A DNA stretch of 64,000 bases from Actinospica durhamensis (GTDB taxonomy: Bacteria; Actinomycetota; Actinomycetes; Streptomycetales; Catenulisporaceae), in assembly GCF_018139695.1 (NCBI RefSeq), contig NZ_JAGSOG010000007.1, positions 17,255 to 81,254 of the forward strand. The letters are read 5' to 3'. The translations under genes and the position numbers were made by a program. Below, one piece after another: positions 27,875-36,404 of this stretch. The notes beneath the pieces are model-generated. The model searched no databases, had not been told where the DNA came from, and was given only the letters and a program-made list of their open reading frames with translations. Position 1 is the stretch's first letter. Each line of letters starts with the position of its first letter.

Positions 27875-29040
27875 CAGGCGCCCCGGCCCAGCTCGGGCAC
27901 GGCGATCCGGCGGCCCTCGGCGGCCGAGGCCAGGCCCAGCTCCGCCAGCTGCACGCCCTTCGCGCCGGCCCACAGGTCGTGCGCGAACGCGGCGTCCGGG
28001 CGCTCGTCGGCGACGTACTGCAGGAACCGCTCCCACTGCAGCTTGAATCCGTTGTCGAACTCGCCGTTGTCCGGCACCTGCTGCCACTGCGCGCGGAAGG
28101 GCTCGGTGTTCGGGATGTCCGGGTTCCACACCGGCTTCGGCGTGCCCGCGCGGCTCTGGAAGCGGCACTCGCGCAGCCCGGCCACGGCGCTGCCGTGGGT
28201 GCCGTCGATCTGGAACTCCACCAGCTCCTCCCGGTGCACGCGCACCGCCCAGGAGGAGTTGATCTGCGCGACGATGCCGCCGTCGAGCTCGAACACGCCG
28301 TACGCCGCGTCGTCGGCCGTGGCCTGGTACGGCTTGCCGAGTTCGTCCCAGCGCTCGGGGATGTGCGTGGCGATCTGCGCGTAGACCGAGCGCACCGGCG
28401 CGATGATGTGTTCGAGCACGTACTGCCAGTGCGGGAACATGTCGAGCACGATGCCGCCGCCGTCCGCGCTGCGGTAGTTCCAGGACGGGCGCTGGGCGCT
28501 CTGCCAGTCGCCCTCGAAGACCCAGTAGCCGAACTCGCCGCGCACCGACAGGATCCGGCCGAAGAAGCCCGCGTCGACCAGGCGCTTGAGCTTGAGCAGG
28601 CCAGGCAGGAAGAGCTTGTCCTGCACCACGCCGTGCTTGACCCCCGCCGCGTCGGCCGAGCGGGCCAGCTCGAGCGCGCCGGCCAGCGAGGACGCGGTGG
28701 GCTTCTCCACGTAGATGTGCTTGCCGGCCGCGATCGCCTGCTGCACGGCCGCCTCGCGCAGCGGTGTGAGCTGGGCGTCGAAGTAGATCTGGTTGGCCGG
28801 GTCGGCGAGCGCGGCGGACAGGTCGGTGGTGAAGTGCTCGAGCCCGTGCCGGGTCGCGAGCGCCTCGAGCTTGTCCGCGTTGCGCCCGACCAGGACCGGT
28901 TCGGGCCACAGCACCCGGCCGTCGGCCAGCTGCAGGCCGCCCTGCTCGCGCAGGGCCAGGATCGAGCGGACCAGGTGCTGCCGGTAGCCCATGCGTCCGG
29001 TCACACCGTTCATCACGATGCCGAGGGTGGTGCGGGCCAT
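27874..29040 (-). CDS. Gfo/Idh/MocA-family sugar oxidoreductase
   Basis: A 388-residue NAD(P)-dependent dehydrogenase. The Rossmann start is GIVMNGVTGRMGYRQH, and the family's EKP motif is in HIYVEKPTASSLAGA. The catalytic region contains GGGIVLDMFPHWQY with the His/Asp pair. It should oxidise a sugar or inositol hydroxyl to a ketone. ATG 29040 has AGAAGG before it; the frame extends to 29148 as a shadow. It is first in the operon and is read away from a perfect LacI-type operator, so it is probably induced by the sugar that releases the LacI protein. Confidence 0.88.
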   Translation of the reverse strand: MARTTLGIVMNGVTGRMGYRQHLVRSILALREQGGLQLADGRVLWPEPVLVGRNADKLEALATRHGLEHFTTDLSAALADPANQIYFDAQLTPLREAAVQQAIAAGKHIYVEKPTASSLAGALELARSADAAGVKHGVVQDKLFLPGLLKLKRLVDAGFFGRILSVRGEFGYWVFEGDWQSAQRPSWNYRSADGGGIVLDMFPHWQYVLEHIIAPVRSVYAQIATHIPERWDELGKPYQATADDAAYGVFELDGGIVAQINSSWAVRVHREELVEFQIDGTHGSAVAGLRECRFQSRAGTPKPVWNPDIPNTEPFRAQWQQVPDNGEFDNGFKLQWERFLQYVADERPDAAFAHDLWAGAKGVQLAELGLASAAEGRRIAVPELGRGA

Positions 29041-29095
29041 GTCGCCTTCTTTCGGGGACGCCGCGGTTCGCCGCGGATGGGGTGGGGGCGCTGAT

Positions 29096-29113
29096 TTGGA
29101 AAGCGCTTTCCAA
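29096..29113. promoter_or_regulatory. Perfect LacI-family operator
   Basis: TTGGAAAGCGCTTTCCAA is an exact 18-base palindrome with the central CG typical of LacI/GalR operators. It lies between the divergent oxidoreductase and lacI-type genes, 56 bases from the former. It sits just upstream of the TAGGGT -10 box (29118-29123) of the latter, so the repressor probably controls both directions. Confidence 0.85.
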
Positions 29114-29129
29114 CGGGTAGGGTAGGGGC

Positions 29130-30299
29130 GTGCGCGAGGAGAGGTCAAGAGCCGCCGAGGCCGAGGAATCGGGAACCGTGGCGGAGCGGGGTGCGGCGGC
29201 GCAGGTCGCGGCGCCCGGTGCGGGCGTGCCCGCGGCCGCGGCGGCCGGAGCCGCCGGGGCGGGCCGCAGCCGGCCGGTGACGGGGGCGGTGACGCTCAAG
29301 CAGGTGGCCGCGGCGGCGGAGGTGTCGCTGGCGACGGCGTCGCGGGTGCTGCACCACTCCGGCGGGCGGGAGGTGCGCGCGGCGCTGGTGGAGCGGGTGC
29401 AGACGGCGGCGGAGCGGCTCGGCTACGTCTCGAACCCGCACGCCCAGGCCCTGGCCCGGGCCCGCTCCGGCACCGTCGGACTGATCGTGCACGAGGTGAC
29501 CGACCCGTACTTCGCCGCCATCGCCTCCGGCGCGATGCACGCGGCGCACGCCTCCGGCGTGATGGTCATGCTGGCCGCGACCTTCCGCGATCCCGGGCTC
29601 GAGCTCGACTATCTCAGCAGACTGCGGGCGCAGGGCGCGCGCGGGGTGCTGCTGGCCGGCAGCGGCAGCGCGGATCCGGAGGTCAACGCCCCGCTCGCCG
29701 CCGCCATCGACGCGTTCCAGCGCGAGGGCGGGCGGGTGGTGGCGATCGGCGCGAGGCCGGAGGCCGCGGTGGACGCGGTGGTGCCCGCGAACGCGGGCGG
29801 GATGCGGCTCGCGGTGCGGCATCTGGCCGAGCTGGGGCACACCAGGATCGGCGTCGTGTCAGGGCCCGGAGGTCTGCTGACGGTGCGTGAGCGGCTGTCC
29901 GGGCTGCCGGCGGACGCGCCTGAGCCGGTGCCGGTCGTCGAGGCCGACTTCACCCGCGAGGGCGGGCGCAGGGCGGCGTTCGACCTGCTGGCGCGCCATC
30001 CGGAGATCACCGCCGTGATCGCGCTCAACGACCTGATGGCCGCCGGGGTGCTCGCGGCCGCGCGCCAGGCCGGGCAGGACGTGCCGCGGCGGCTGTCGGT
30101 GGTCGGGTTCGACGACGTCCCGTTCGCGGCGGACCTGAGCCCGACGCTGACCACGGTGCGGCTGCCGCTGGAGGAGATCGGGCGCCGGGCCATGGAGCTG
30201 CTGCTGGAACAGGACGAGGCGGAGCCGGACGACCCGCCGCGCACGATCCCGGTGGAGGCCGAGCTCGTGCGGCGGGGGTCGACCGCGCCGCCGGTCTGA
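29130..30299 (+). CDS. LacI-family transcriptional repressor
   Basis: A 389-residue regulator. A 50-residue Ala/Gly-rich extension precedes the helix-turn-helix and hinge (VTLKQVAAAAEVSLATASRVLHH). A periplasmic-binding-protein-like sensor domain follows (GLIVHEVTDPYFAAI, VIALNDLMAAGVLAAAR, VVGFDDVPFAADLSP). GTG 29130 lies exactly 6 bases after TAGGGT, supporting a leaderless mRNA that includes the unusual extension. It likely represses the divergent sugar operon and itself. The sugar ligand is unknown. It ends 7 bases from the convergent fadD stop. Confidence 0.9.
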   Translation: MREERSRAAEAEESGTVAERGAAAQVAAPGAGVPAAAAAGAAGAGRSRPVTGAVTLKQVAAAAEVSLATASRVLHHSGGREVRAALVERVQTAAERLGYVSNPHAQALARARSGTVGLIVHEVTDPYFAAIASGAMHAAHASGVMVMLAATFRDPGLELDYLSRLRAQGARGVLLAGSGSADPEVNAPLAAAIDAFQREGGRVVAIGARPEAAVDAVVPANAGGMRLAVRHLAELGHTRIGVVSGPGGLLTVRERLSGLPADAPEPVPVVEADFTREGGRRAAFDLLARHPEITAVIALNDLMAAGVLAAARQAGQDVPRRLSVVGFDDVPFAADLSPTLTTVRLPLEEIGRRAMELLLEQDEAEPDDPPRTIPVEAELVRRGSTAPPV

Positions 30300-30306
30300 C
30301 GGCGCC

Positions 30307-32127
30307 TCAGCGCGCGTACATCGCCTCGATCTTCGCCGCGTACTCGGCCGTGAGCACGTGCCGGCGGATGGACTGCTTCGGGGTCAGCTGCCCGGCGTCG
30401 ATGCTCCACTCCACCGGGAGCACCTCGAACTTGCGGATCGACTCGGCCTTGGAGACCGCCTTGTTGGCGTCGTCGACTGCGGCCTGGATGTCGGCGAGCA
30501 GGTCCGCGTCCTTGACCAGGGCCTCGAGCGAGGTGTCGGCCGGCTTGCCGTGCTGGGAGAGCCAGTGCGGCAGCGACTCGGGGTCGAGCGTGATCAGGGC
30601 GCTGATGTACGGCTTGGCGTCGCCGATGACCATGGACTGGGCGACCAGCGGGTGCGCGTTGATCCGGTCCTCGAGCACGGCCGGGGCCACGTTCTTGCCG
30701 CCGGAGGTGACCAGCAGCTCCTTCTTGCGGCCGGTGATCCGCAGGTAGCCCTGCGCGTCGAGCTCGCCGAGGTCGCCGGTGCGGAAGAACCCGTCGGCGG
30801 TCATGACCTCCTGGGTCGCCGCGTCGTTGTGCCAGTAGCCGGCGAAGACCATCTTGCCCTTGGCCTCGATCTCGCCGTCCTCGGCGATCCGGATCGTGGT
30901 GCCGGGCACCGGCAGGCCCACGGTGCCGGGCTTGATCGCCTCGATCGGGTTGACCGCGATGGCCGGGGAGGTCTCGGTCAGGCCGTAGCCCTCGCACACG
31001 GTCAGGCCGATGCCGCCGAAGAAGTAGGTCAGCCGCTCCCCGAGCGGCGCGCCGCCGGAGATGGTGTGGGTGGTGCGCCCGCCCAGGGCGGCGCGCAGCT
31101 TGGTGTAGACGAGGCGGTCGAACACCTTGTGCTTGAGGTTGAGCGCGAGCGGGACCTTGCCGTCCCCCTTCGCCCTGGCCTCGGCCCAGGCGATGGCGGT
31201 GGCCGCTGCGGCGTCGAAGATCTTGCCCTTGCCCTCGGCGTGCGCCTTCTGGCTGGCCGAGTTGTAGACCTTCTCCAGCACCCGGGGGATGGTCAGCAGG
31301 AAGGTCGGGCGGAAGCTGGCGAGCTCGGGCAGCAGCTGCTTGGTGTCGCCGCAGTGCGCGAGCTTGGCCCGGGACATCAGCGTGCCGATGTGGATGATCC
31401 GGGCGAACACGTGCGCGAGCGGGAGGAACAGCAGCGTGCTGGCGTCCTCGCCGCGGAACATCCGGGTCAGCACCGCCACCGCGTTGCCCGCCTCGAACAG
31501 CAGGTTCTCGTGGGTGAGCACGCAGCCCTTGGGGCGGCCGGTGGTGCCCGAGGTGTAGATGATGGTGGCCACCGACTCGGGCACGAGGGTGGCGCGGCGC
31601 TCCTCGAGCACCGCGTCGGCCACGTCCGTGCCCGCCTGCGCCAGGAGCGCCAGCGCGCCCGCGCCGTCGGTGCCGGCCGGGTCGATCTGCCAGATGTGCT
31701 TGAGCGTGCCCGCCTGGTCGCGCACCGCCTCCACCGCGGCGGTGTTCGCGGGCAGCTCGGTGAACACCGCGCTGGCGCCGGAGTCCGCGAGGATCCAGGC
31801 GACCTGCTCGGCCGAGGAGGTCTCGTAGATGGGCACCGGGATCGCCCCGGCCTCCCAGATGGCGAAGTCGAGCAGGGACCACTCGTAACTGGTGCGCGAC
31901 ATGATCGCGACCCGGTCGCCGGCCGCGACGCCGAGCCCCACCAGGCCCTTGGCCGCGCTGAGCACCTCGGTCAGGAACTGCGCGTACGTGACGTCGACCC
32001 AGCTGCCGTCGACCTTGCGGGCCAGACCGGCGTGCTGGGGCAGTTCCGCGGCGTTCCTGTGGACCAGGTCGGTCAGGTTCGCCCTCTCGGGCACCCGGTA
32101 CAGCGGTTCGACGGTGAACTCGCGCAC
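30307..32127 (-). CDS. fadD: Long-chain fatty acyl-CoA synthetase
   Basis: A 606-residue ANL-superfamily enzyme that activates fatty acids through an acyl-AMP to acyl-CoA. The ATP-binding P-loop is IIYTSGTTGRPKGC; further motifs are GYGLTETSP and the hinge FRTGDLGELDAQGYLRITGRKKEL. GTG 32127 has GAGGAG 7 bases upstream. It corresponds in position to mycobacterial fadD15. A palindrome upstream (32201-32212) may be a TetR/FadR-type operator. Confidence 0.93.
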   Translation of the reverse strand: MREFTVEPLYRVPERANLTDLVHRNAAELPQHAGLARKVDGSWVDVTYAQFLTEVLSAAKGLVGLGVAAGDRVAIMSRTSYEWSLLDFAIWEAGAIPVPIYETSSAEQVAWILADSGASAVFTELPANTAAVEAVRDQAGTLKHIWQIDPAGTDGAGALALLAQAGTDVADAVLEERRATLVPESVATIIYTSGTTGRPKGCVLTHENLLFEAGNAVAVLTRMFRGEDASTLLFLPLAHVFARIIHIGTLMSRAKLAHCGDTKQLLPELASFRPTFLLTIPRVLEKVYNSASQKAHAEGKGKIFDAAAATAIAWAEARAKGDGKVPLALNLKHKVFDRLVYTKLRAALGGRTTHTISGGAPLGERLTYFFGGIGLTVCEGYGLTETSPAIAVNPIEAIKPGTVGLPVPGTTIRIAEDGEIEAKGKMVFAGYWHNDAATQEVMTADGFFRTGDLGELDAQGYLRITGRKKELLVTSGGKNVAPAVLEDRINAHPLVAQSMVIGDAKPYISALITLDPESLPHWLSQHGKPADTSLEALVKDADLLADIQAAVDDANKAVSKAESIRKFEVLPVEWSIDAGQLTPKQSIRRHVLTAEYAAKIEAMYAR

Positions 32128-32200
32128 GTGCAGGCTCCTCGCGCTGAAGAATTCGGGGGCGGGACGCGGAAAATCCCCGCGTCACGAAGGTACAACTTAT

Positions 32201-32212
32201 TACCGGCCGGTA
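32201..32212. promoter_or_regulatory. Palindromic operator-like site upstream of fadD
   Basis: TACCGGCCGGTA is an exact 12-base palindrome in the less GC-rich gap, 74 bases before the fadD start. Similar sites are bound by TetR-family regulators of fatty-acid genes in actinobacteria. The binding protein is not in this window as far as can be judged. Confidence 0.45.
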
Positions 32213-32317
32213 GCCAGAGTGTGTGAGGAAGATTTCCGGGCCACTGTCCGGCCCTGGCACCGGAGCGACACGATACTCTGAGGAGGCTGGACGAACGACG
32301 CGTTGGGAAGGGAACCG

Positions 32318-32764
32318 ATGGCGGACCGCACCCGGGCCTCGATCGAGATCGGCGCATCCGCCGACGCGGTCATGGCCGTGATCGCGGACCTGCCCGCCTA
32401 CCCGGAGTGGACGGGGGAGGTCAAGCAGGTCGACGTCCTCGAGGCGGAGCCGGAAACCGGCCGGGCCAGGCGCGCGCTGCTGGTCATCGACGGCGGCGCG
32501 CTGCGGGACCGGCAGGAGCTCGCCTACACCTACGACGGGGCCACGGCGGTGCGCTGGAGCCTGGTCAAGGGCGACATGCTGCGCGCGCTCGAGGGCGCCT
32601 ACACACTCACCCCGTCCGCCGACGGGGCGGGCACCACCGTCGAGTACACCCTGGCCGTCGACACGAAGATCCCCCTGCTCGGCTTGATGAAGTCGAAGAT
32701 GGAGAAGGTCATCATCGACCGGGCCCTGGCCGGTTTGAAGAAGCGCGTTGAGTCCCTCCGATAA
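32318..32764 (+). CDS. SRPBCC-family lipid-binding-like protein
   Basis: A 148-residue START/polyketide-cyclase-like fold: RTRASIEIGASADAVMAVIADLPAYPEWTG at the N terminus and a C-terminal long helix (MEKVIIDRALAGLKKRV). Likely binds a hydrophobic ligand. ATG 32318 has GGGAAGGG upstream; a TACTCT -10 box is at 32274-32279. It overlaps the following ATPase gene, a pairing kept in mycobacteria (Rv2185c/Rv2184c). Confidence 0.82.
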   Translation: MADRTRASIEIGASADAVMAVIADLPAYPEWTGEVKQVDVLEAEPETGRARRALLVIDGGALRDRQELAYTYDGATAVRWSLVKGDMLRALEGAYTLTPSADGAGTTVEYTLAVDTKIPLLGLMKSKMEKVIIDRALAGLKKRVESLR

Positions 32765-34175
32765 CCGCGCCCCCGACTCCGCGGCGGCCCCCGCGCCCCC
32801 GGCCGACGCCCAGGGGCACCCCGCGCGCGTGACGAACCTGGTCCTTTTCACCGGCAAGGGCGGCAGCGGCGTGACCACGCTGGCCGCCGCCACCGCCGCG
32901 CACGGCGCCCAGCGCGGTATGCGGACCCTGCTGCTCTCGCTGGGCTCGCTCGGCTCGGACGGCGACGGCGTGGACCTCTCCACCGTGCTCGACCACCCGG
33001 TCGGTCCGGTGCCCACCCAGGTCGACGGGCTGCTCTACGCCCAGGCCTTCGCCCCGCAGGCGGCCTTCGAGCAGTGGTATGCCGTGGCCGTGGCCAAGGT
33101 GCGCTCGCTGGTGGAGACGATCGGGCTGACCCCGCCGGACGCCGCCGAGCTGCTCGCCCCGCCCGGGGCCGGGGAGCCGTTGGCGCTGGCCGAGATCGCG
33201 GCCGCGGTGGACGGCGGCGCCTGGGACCTCGTGGTGGTCGACGGACCGCCGCTCGGCCAGGCGGTGCGGCTGCTGACGCTGCCGGTGGCCGCCCGCGACT
33301 GGCTCTCGCGCACCAGGCCGGTGCAGACGCAGGCCGCGCGGGCCCTGCGCCCCATGCTCGCCACCTTCGCCGGCCTGCCGCTGCCGCAGACCGCGCTGGT
33401 GGATCTGACGGAGTGGATGGCGCGGGAGTGCGCCGCCGTCCAGGAGGTGTTGGCGCATCAGCTCAGCTCGGTGCGCCTGGTGGCCACGCCCGACATCGTC
33501 GGCCTTGACCGGCTGCGCGCGGCCCGCTGCGCCCTGGCCCTTTTCGGACTGCGCCTCGACGCGCTGATGGTCAACCGCAAGGTGCTCGAGGCACCCCGGG
33601 ACAGCTGGTCGCGCGGCTGGGTCGCGGCCCAGCAGATCGCCGCGGACCAGCTGGCCGAGGTCTTCGGCGGCGTGGCCCGGCACGAGGTGCCCTACCGTCC
33701 GTGCGAGCCGCTCGGGCTCGAGGAGCTCGCCGTGGTCGCGGCCGCCGCGTACGGCGAGGCCGACGGGCTCGGCGCGCCCGGGCACCCGCCGGAGCCCGCG
33801 GTGGCCAAGAACGGGGACGGATACGTCCTGAGCGTGCCGCTGCCGGGCGCGGACCGCCGCGCCATGGGGCTGCTGCGCCGGGACGAGGAGATCGTGCTCA
33901 CGGTCGGCCCGTACCGGCGCACGCTGCGGCTCGAACCGGTGCTGCGCCGCTGCCGGATCGCCGGCGCGGTGCTGCGCAATCAGGCCCTGGAGATCCGCTT
34001 CGTGCCCGATCCGCAGCAGTGGCCGGCCCCCGCGGGCGAGCCCGCGTCCGGGTCGGCGTCCGGATCCGGAGCCGGGTTCGGCCCCGGCGCCCCCGCGCCC
34101 GGCGCGTCCGGTGACGGGCCCGCGGCCGATTCCGAGGGTCCGTCACCGGCGGCTTCCCCGGCGGCCTCGCCCTAG
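32748..34175 (+). CDS. ArsA-like P-loop ATPase
   Basis: A 475-residue protein of the ArsA/GET3/ParA superfamily. It has the deviant Walker A FTGKGGSGVTT, a DLVVVDGPPLG Walker-B-like segment, a C-terminal Hsp20-like (ArsA_HSP20) sheet domain (GYVLSVPLPGADRR) and a disordered Ala/Pro/Gly/Ser tail. The CxxC/arsenite site of true ArsA is not seen. TTG 32748 overlaps the SRPBCC gene; GTG 32829, just before the P-loop strand, is a serious alternative start. Conserved pairing suggests a membrane or lipid-linked targeting role. Confidence 0.8.
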   Translation: MSPSDNRAPDSAAAPAPPADAQGHPARVTNLVLFTGKGGSGVTTLAAATAAHGAQRGMRTLLLSLGSLGSDGDGVDLSTVLDHPVGPVPTQVDGLLYAQAFAPQAAFEQWYAVAVAKVRSLVETIGLTPPDAAELLAPPGAGEPLALAEIAAAVDGGAWDLVVVDGPPLGQAVRLLTLPVAARDWLSRTRPVQTQAARALRPMLATFAGLPLPQTALVDLTEWMARECAAVQEVLAHQLSSVRLVATPDIVGLDRLRAARCALALFGLRLDALMVNRKVLEAPRDSWSRGWVAAQQIAADQLAEVFGGVARHEVPYRPCEPLGLEELAVVAAAAYGEADGLGAPGHPPEPAVAKNGDGYVLSVPLPGADRRAMGLLRRDEEIVLTVGPYRRTLRLEPVLRRCRIAGAVLRNQALEIRFVPDPQQWPAPAGEPASGSASGSGAGFGPGAPAPGASGDGPAADSEGPSPAASPAASP

Positions 34176-34271
34176 CGGGCATGGCCCGTGCCGACGCAGG
34201 GCACGGATAGAGCACGAGGAAGCGCATACCGAATGCCCGCAGGATCCACGCAGTGATCGGGGAGCAGGACC

Positions 34272-34697
34272 ATGACTGGCAGTGCCGACGACGACGAGTT
34301 CGACATCCCGGTGACCGACTCGCTCACGCCCGCGCCCACGGGGCGCGCGCGGAACTCGAGCGCGCCGGAGCATCCGGGCGACGCGACGGACTGGACGCGG
34401 GCTCATGCGGTGAGGGATGATCCGGAGTCGTTGGGTGACGAGGCCCGCAAGCTCTGGGACGCGGTTCGGACGCAGTTCGTGGAGCCCTTGTTGCGCAACT
34501 ACCCGGAGGCGGCCGGGCACCTGTCGAGCGCCGGCGGCGAGCTGGCCTCGGCGGTCCGTTCGCTGATCCGCGGCAGCGAACAGGTGTGGGCCGGTCCCGG
34601 TGCGCGGGCCGAGGACCCCGCTCAGGCGGCGGACGTGGTCGACGTACTCGACGACGAGGCCCCCGACGGTGACGCGGAACACCCGACACAGGGATGA
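34272..34697 (+). CDS. DUF5304 family protein
   Basis: A 141-residue acidic protein with disordered ends and a central helical block (EARKLWDAVRTQFVEPLLRNYPEAAGHL). It matches the DUF5304 proteins found beside glucokinase in Streptomyces. ATG preceded by GGGGAGCAGG. It lies 31 bases upstream of glkA, probably co-transcribed. Function unknown. Confidence 0.72.
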   Translation: MTGSADDDEFDIPVTDSLTPAPTGRARNSSAPEHPGDATDWTRAHAVRDDPESLGDEARKLWDAVRTQFVEPLLRNYPEAAGHLSSAGGELASAVRSLIRGSEQVWAGPGARAEDPAQAADVVDVLDDEAPDGDAEHPTQG

Positions 34698-34728
34698 GGC
34701 AGCGAGCGATGAGGCGTGTGAGGGGATC

Positions 34729-35670
34729 ATGGCACTGACGGTCGGCGTCGACATCGGCGGCACGAAGATCGCGGCCGGCGTGGTGGACGAGGAGGGCAGG
34801 ATCCTCGAGCGGGTCAAGCTCGCCACCCCCAAGGACTCCGGGCAGGTCGCGGCGACGATCGCCGAGGCGGTCAACACGGTGCGCCAGAACCACGAGGTCG
34901 AGGCGGTGGGCCTGGGCGCGGCGGGCTTCGTCAGCGCGGACCGGGCCACGGTGCTGTTCGCCGCCAACATGTCCTGGCGCAACGAGCCGCTGCGGGACCG
35001 GATCGCCGATCTGGTGCACCTGCCGGTCGTGGTGGAGAACGACGCGAACGTGGCGGCCTGGGGCGAGGCCAGGTTCGGCGCGGGCAACGGCGTGGACAAC
35101 GTGGTGATGCTGACCATCGGCACCGGCGTCGGCGGCGGTGTGATCATCGACGGCCGGCTGCTGCGCGGCCACTTCGGCATCGGCGCGGAGCTCGGGCACT
35201 ACCGGGTGCAGCCGGGCGGCCTGCTGTGCGGCTGCGGCCAGCACGGCTGCCTGGAGCAGTACGCCTCCGGCAGCGCGCTCACCCGCCTGGTCAAGGCCGG
35301 CGCCGCGCGCAACCCGGAGAAGGCCAAGCTGCTGCTCTCGCTCGGCGACGGCACCCCCGAGGGCATCGCGGGCTCGCACATCACCCTGGCCGCGCGCGAG
35401 GGCGACCCGGTGGCGCTCGAGGGCTTCGCCGAGGTCGCGGTCTGGATCGGCCAGGCCATGGCGGACATGACCGCGATCCTGGACCCGGGCGTGTTCATCC
35501 TGGGCGGCGGCGTCTCCGAGGCCGGCGAGATACTGGCCGCTCCGGCCCGCGAGCACTACCACACGGTGGCCCCGGCCACCGGGCAGCGGCCGCTGGCCGA
35601 GGTGGTCACGGCCACCCTGGGCCCGGACGCCGGCATCATCGGCGCGGCCGACCTGGCCCGCGACCGGTAG
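34729..35670 (+). CDS. glkA: ROK-family glucokinase
   Basis: Phosphorylates glucose with ATP. The 313-residue protein has the N-terminal phosphate loop GVDIGGTKIAAGVV, the catalytic Asp in VVENDANVAAWGE, and the ROK zinc motif in LGHYRVQPGGLLCGCGQHGCLEQY. In Streptomyces the homologue at this locus also mediates glucose repression; that role is inferred. ATG 34729 has GAGGGG upstream; longer frames upstream overlap DUF5304. Followed by a perfect hairpin. Confidence 0.95.
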   Translation: MALTVGVDIGGTKIAAGVVDEEGRILERVKLATPKDSGQVAATIAEAVNTVRQNHEVEAVGLGAAGFVSADRATVLFAANMSWRNEPLRDRIADLVHLPVVVENDANVAAWGEARFGAGNGVDNVVMLTIGTGVGGGVIIDGRLLRGHFGIGAELGHYRVQPGGLLCGCGQHGCLEQYASGSALTRLVKAGAARNPEKAKLLLSLGDGTPEGIAGSHITLAAREGDPVALEGFAEVAVWIGQAMADMTAILDPGVFILGGGVSEAGEILAAPAREHYHTVAPATGQRPLAEVVTATLGPDAGIIGAADLARDR

Positions 35671-35711
35671 CCGAGACCCGCACCCGACGGTCCACGGACT
35701 TCAGGACTTCA

Positions 35712-35751
35712 GCCGACGGCGGCCTTCCCGACAGGGCAGGCCGCCGTCGGC
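35712..35751 (+). terminator. Hairpin after glkA
   Basis: Exact 13-base arms GCCGACGGCGGCC (35712-35724) and GGCCGCCGTCGGC (35739-35751), 14-base loop, 41 bases after the glkA stop. Confidence 0.8.
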
Positions 35752-35908
35752 GTCTCGGCGTGCTGAAAGTTACCTCGCCCCCGACAGATTTTCTCGGCGT
35801 GTCGTGCGCGACGCTCAGTGCCCATCGGGTGACTGGAAGTCAGATCGCAGGCGGGGTGGGGCTATCCTGGCCGAGTCCGAACGCCGGAGCGCCGAGGGAG
35901 TACGGGGC

Positions 35909-36319
35909 ATGCGGATCGCGTCCTCGCAGAAGATCACCACGTTCCTGATGTTCGAGGGCGACGCCGAGGCCGCGATGGCCTTCTACGTGTCGCTGTTCGA
36001 CGATGCGGAGGTGGTCGCCGTCAGCCACTACGGCGCGGACGGCCCCGGCGTGGAGGGGACGGTGCGGCAGGCCACGTTCGCGCTCGCCGGGCAGCAGTTC
36101 ATGTGCATCGACAGTCCGGCACCGCACGCCTTCACCTTCACGCCCGCAGTCTCGCTCTTCGTGCAGTGCGCGGACGAAGCCGAGCTCGAGCGGCTGTACG
36201 CGGCGCTGGGCGAGGGCGGCAAGGAGCTCATGGCGCCGGGGGAGTACGGCTTCAGCCGGCGCTTCGGCTGGGTCCAGGACCGCTTCGGCGTGTCCTGGCA
36301 GCTCAACCTGCCCGGCTGA
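35909..36319 (+). CDS. VOC-family protein (PhnB/3-demethylubiquinone-9-like)
   Basis: A 136-residue protein with the split-barrel pattern KITTFLMFEGDAEAAMAFYVSLF at the start and GYGFSRRFGWVQDRFGVSWQLNL-like ending, as in the PhnB/3-dmu-9_3-mt branch of the VOC superfamily. It probably binds a small ligand or metal. ATG 35909 has GAGGGAG upstream, and TATCCT upstream could be the -10 box. Specific activity cannot be predicted. Confidence 0.8.
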   Translation: MRIASSQKITTFLMFEGDAEAAMAFYVSLFDDAEVVAVSHYGADGPGVEGTVRQATFALAGQQFMCIDSPAPHAFTFTPAVSLFVQCADEAELERLYAALGEGGKELMAPGEYGFSRRFGWVQDRFGVSWQLNLPG

Positions 36320-36330
36320 GCCCCCAAGCC

Positions 36331-36404
36331 ACCGAGCCCTCAGACCGAGCCCTCAGACCGCCGAATCCTCAGACCGCCGAGCCCTCGGGCGACCGAGCCC
36401 TCAG
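36331..36404. repeat. Degenerate 13-16 bp tandem repeats
   Basis: ACCGAGCCCTCAG occurs in tandem at 36331-36343 and 36344-36356. Degenerate copies (ACCGCCGAATCCTCAG and similar) follow, with another exact copy at 36392-36404. They fill the gap between convergent stop codons. Confidence 0.7.

Noticed and set aside
26768..29299. 843-codon minus-strand frame spanning DUF993 and the oxidoreductase region
   Set aside because: Only the C-terminal 368 codons (start 27874) make a real protein. The upstream part is an out-of-frame shadow of the Gfo/Idh gene.
29609..33016. 1135-codon minus-strand frame over fadD and lacI
   Set aside because: Translation is Arg/Gly/His-rich with no domain. The true fadD frame contains complete ANL motifs in another phase, and the lacI gene is on the opposite strand.
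36331..36404. Tandem repeats considered as a CRISPR-like array
   Set aside because: Units are only 13-16 bases, directly abutting or degenerate, with no spacers of constant length and no cas genes nearby.
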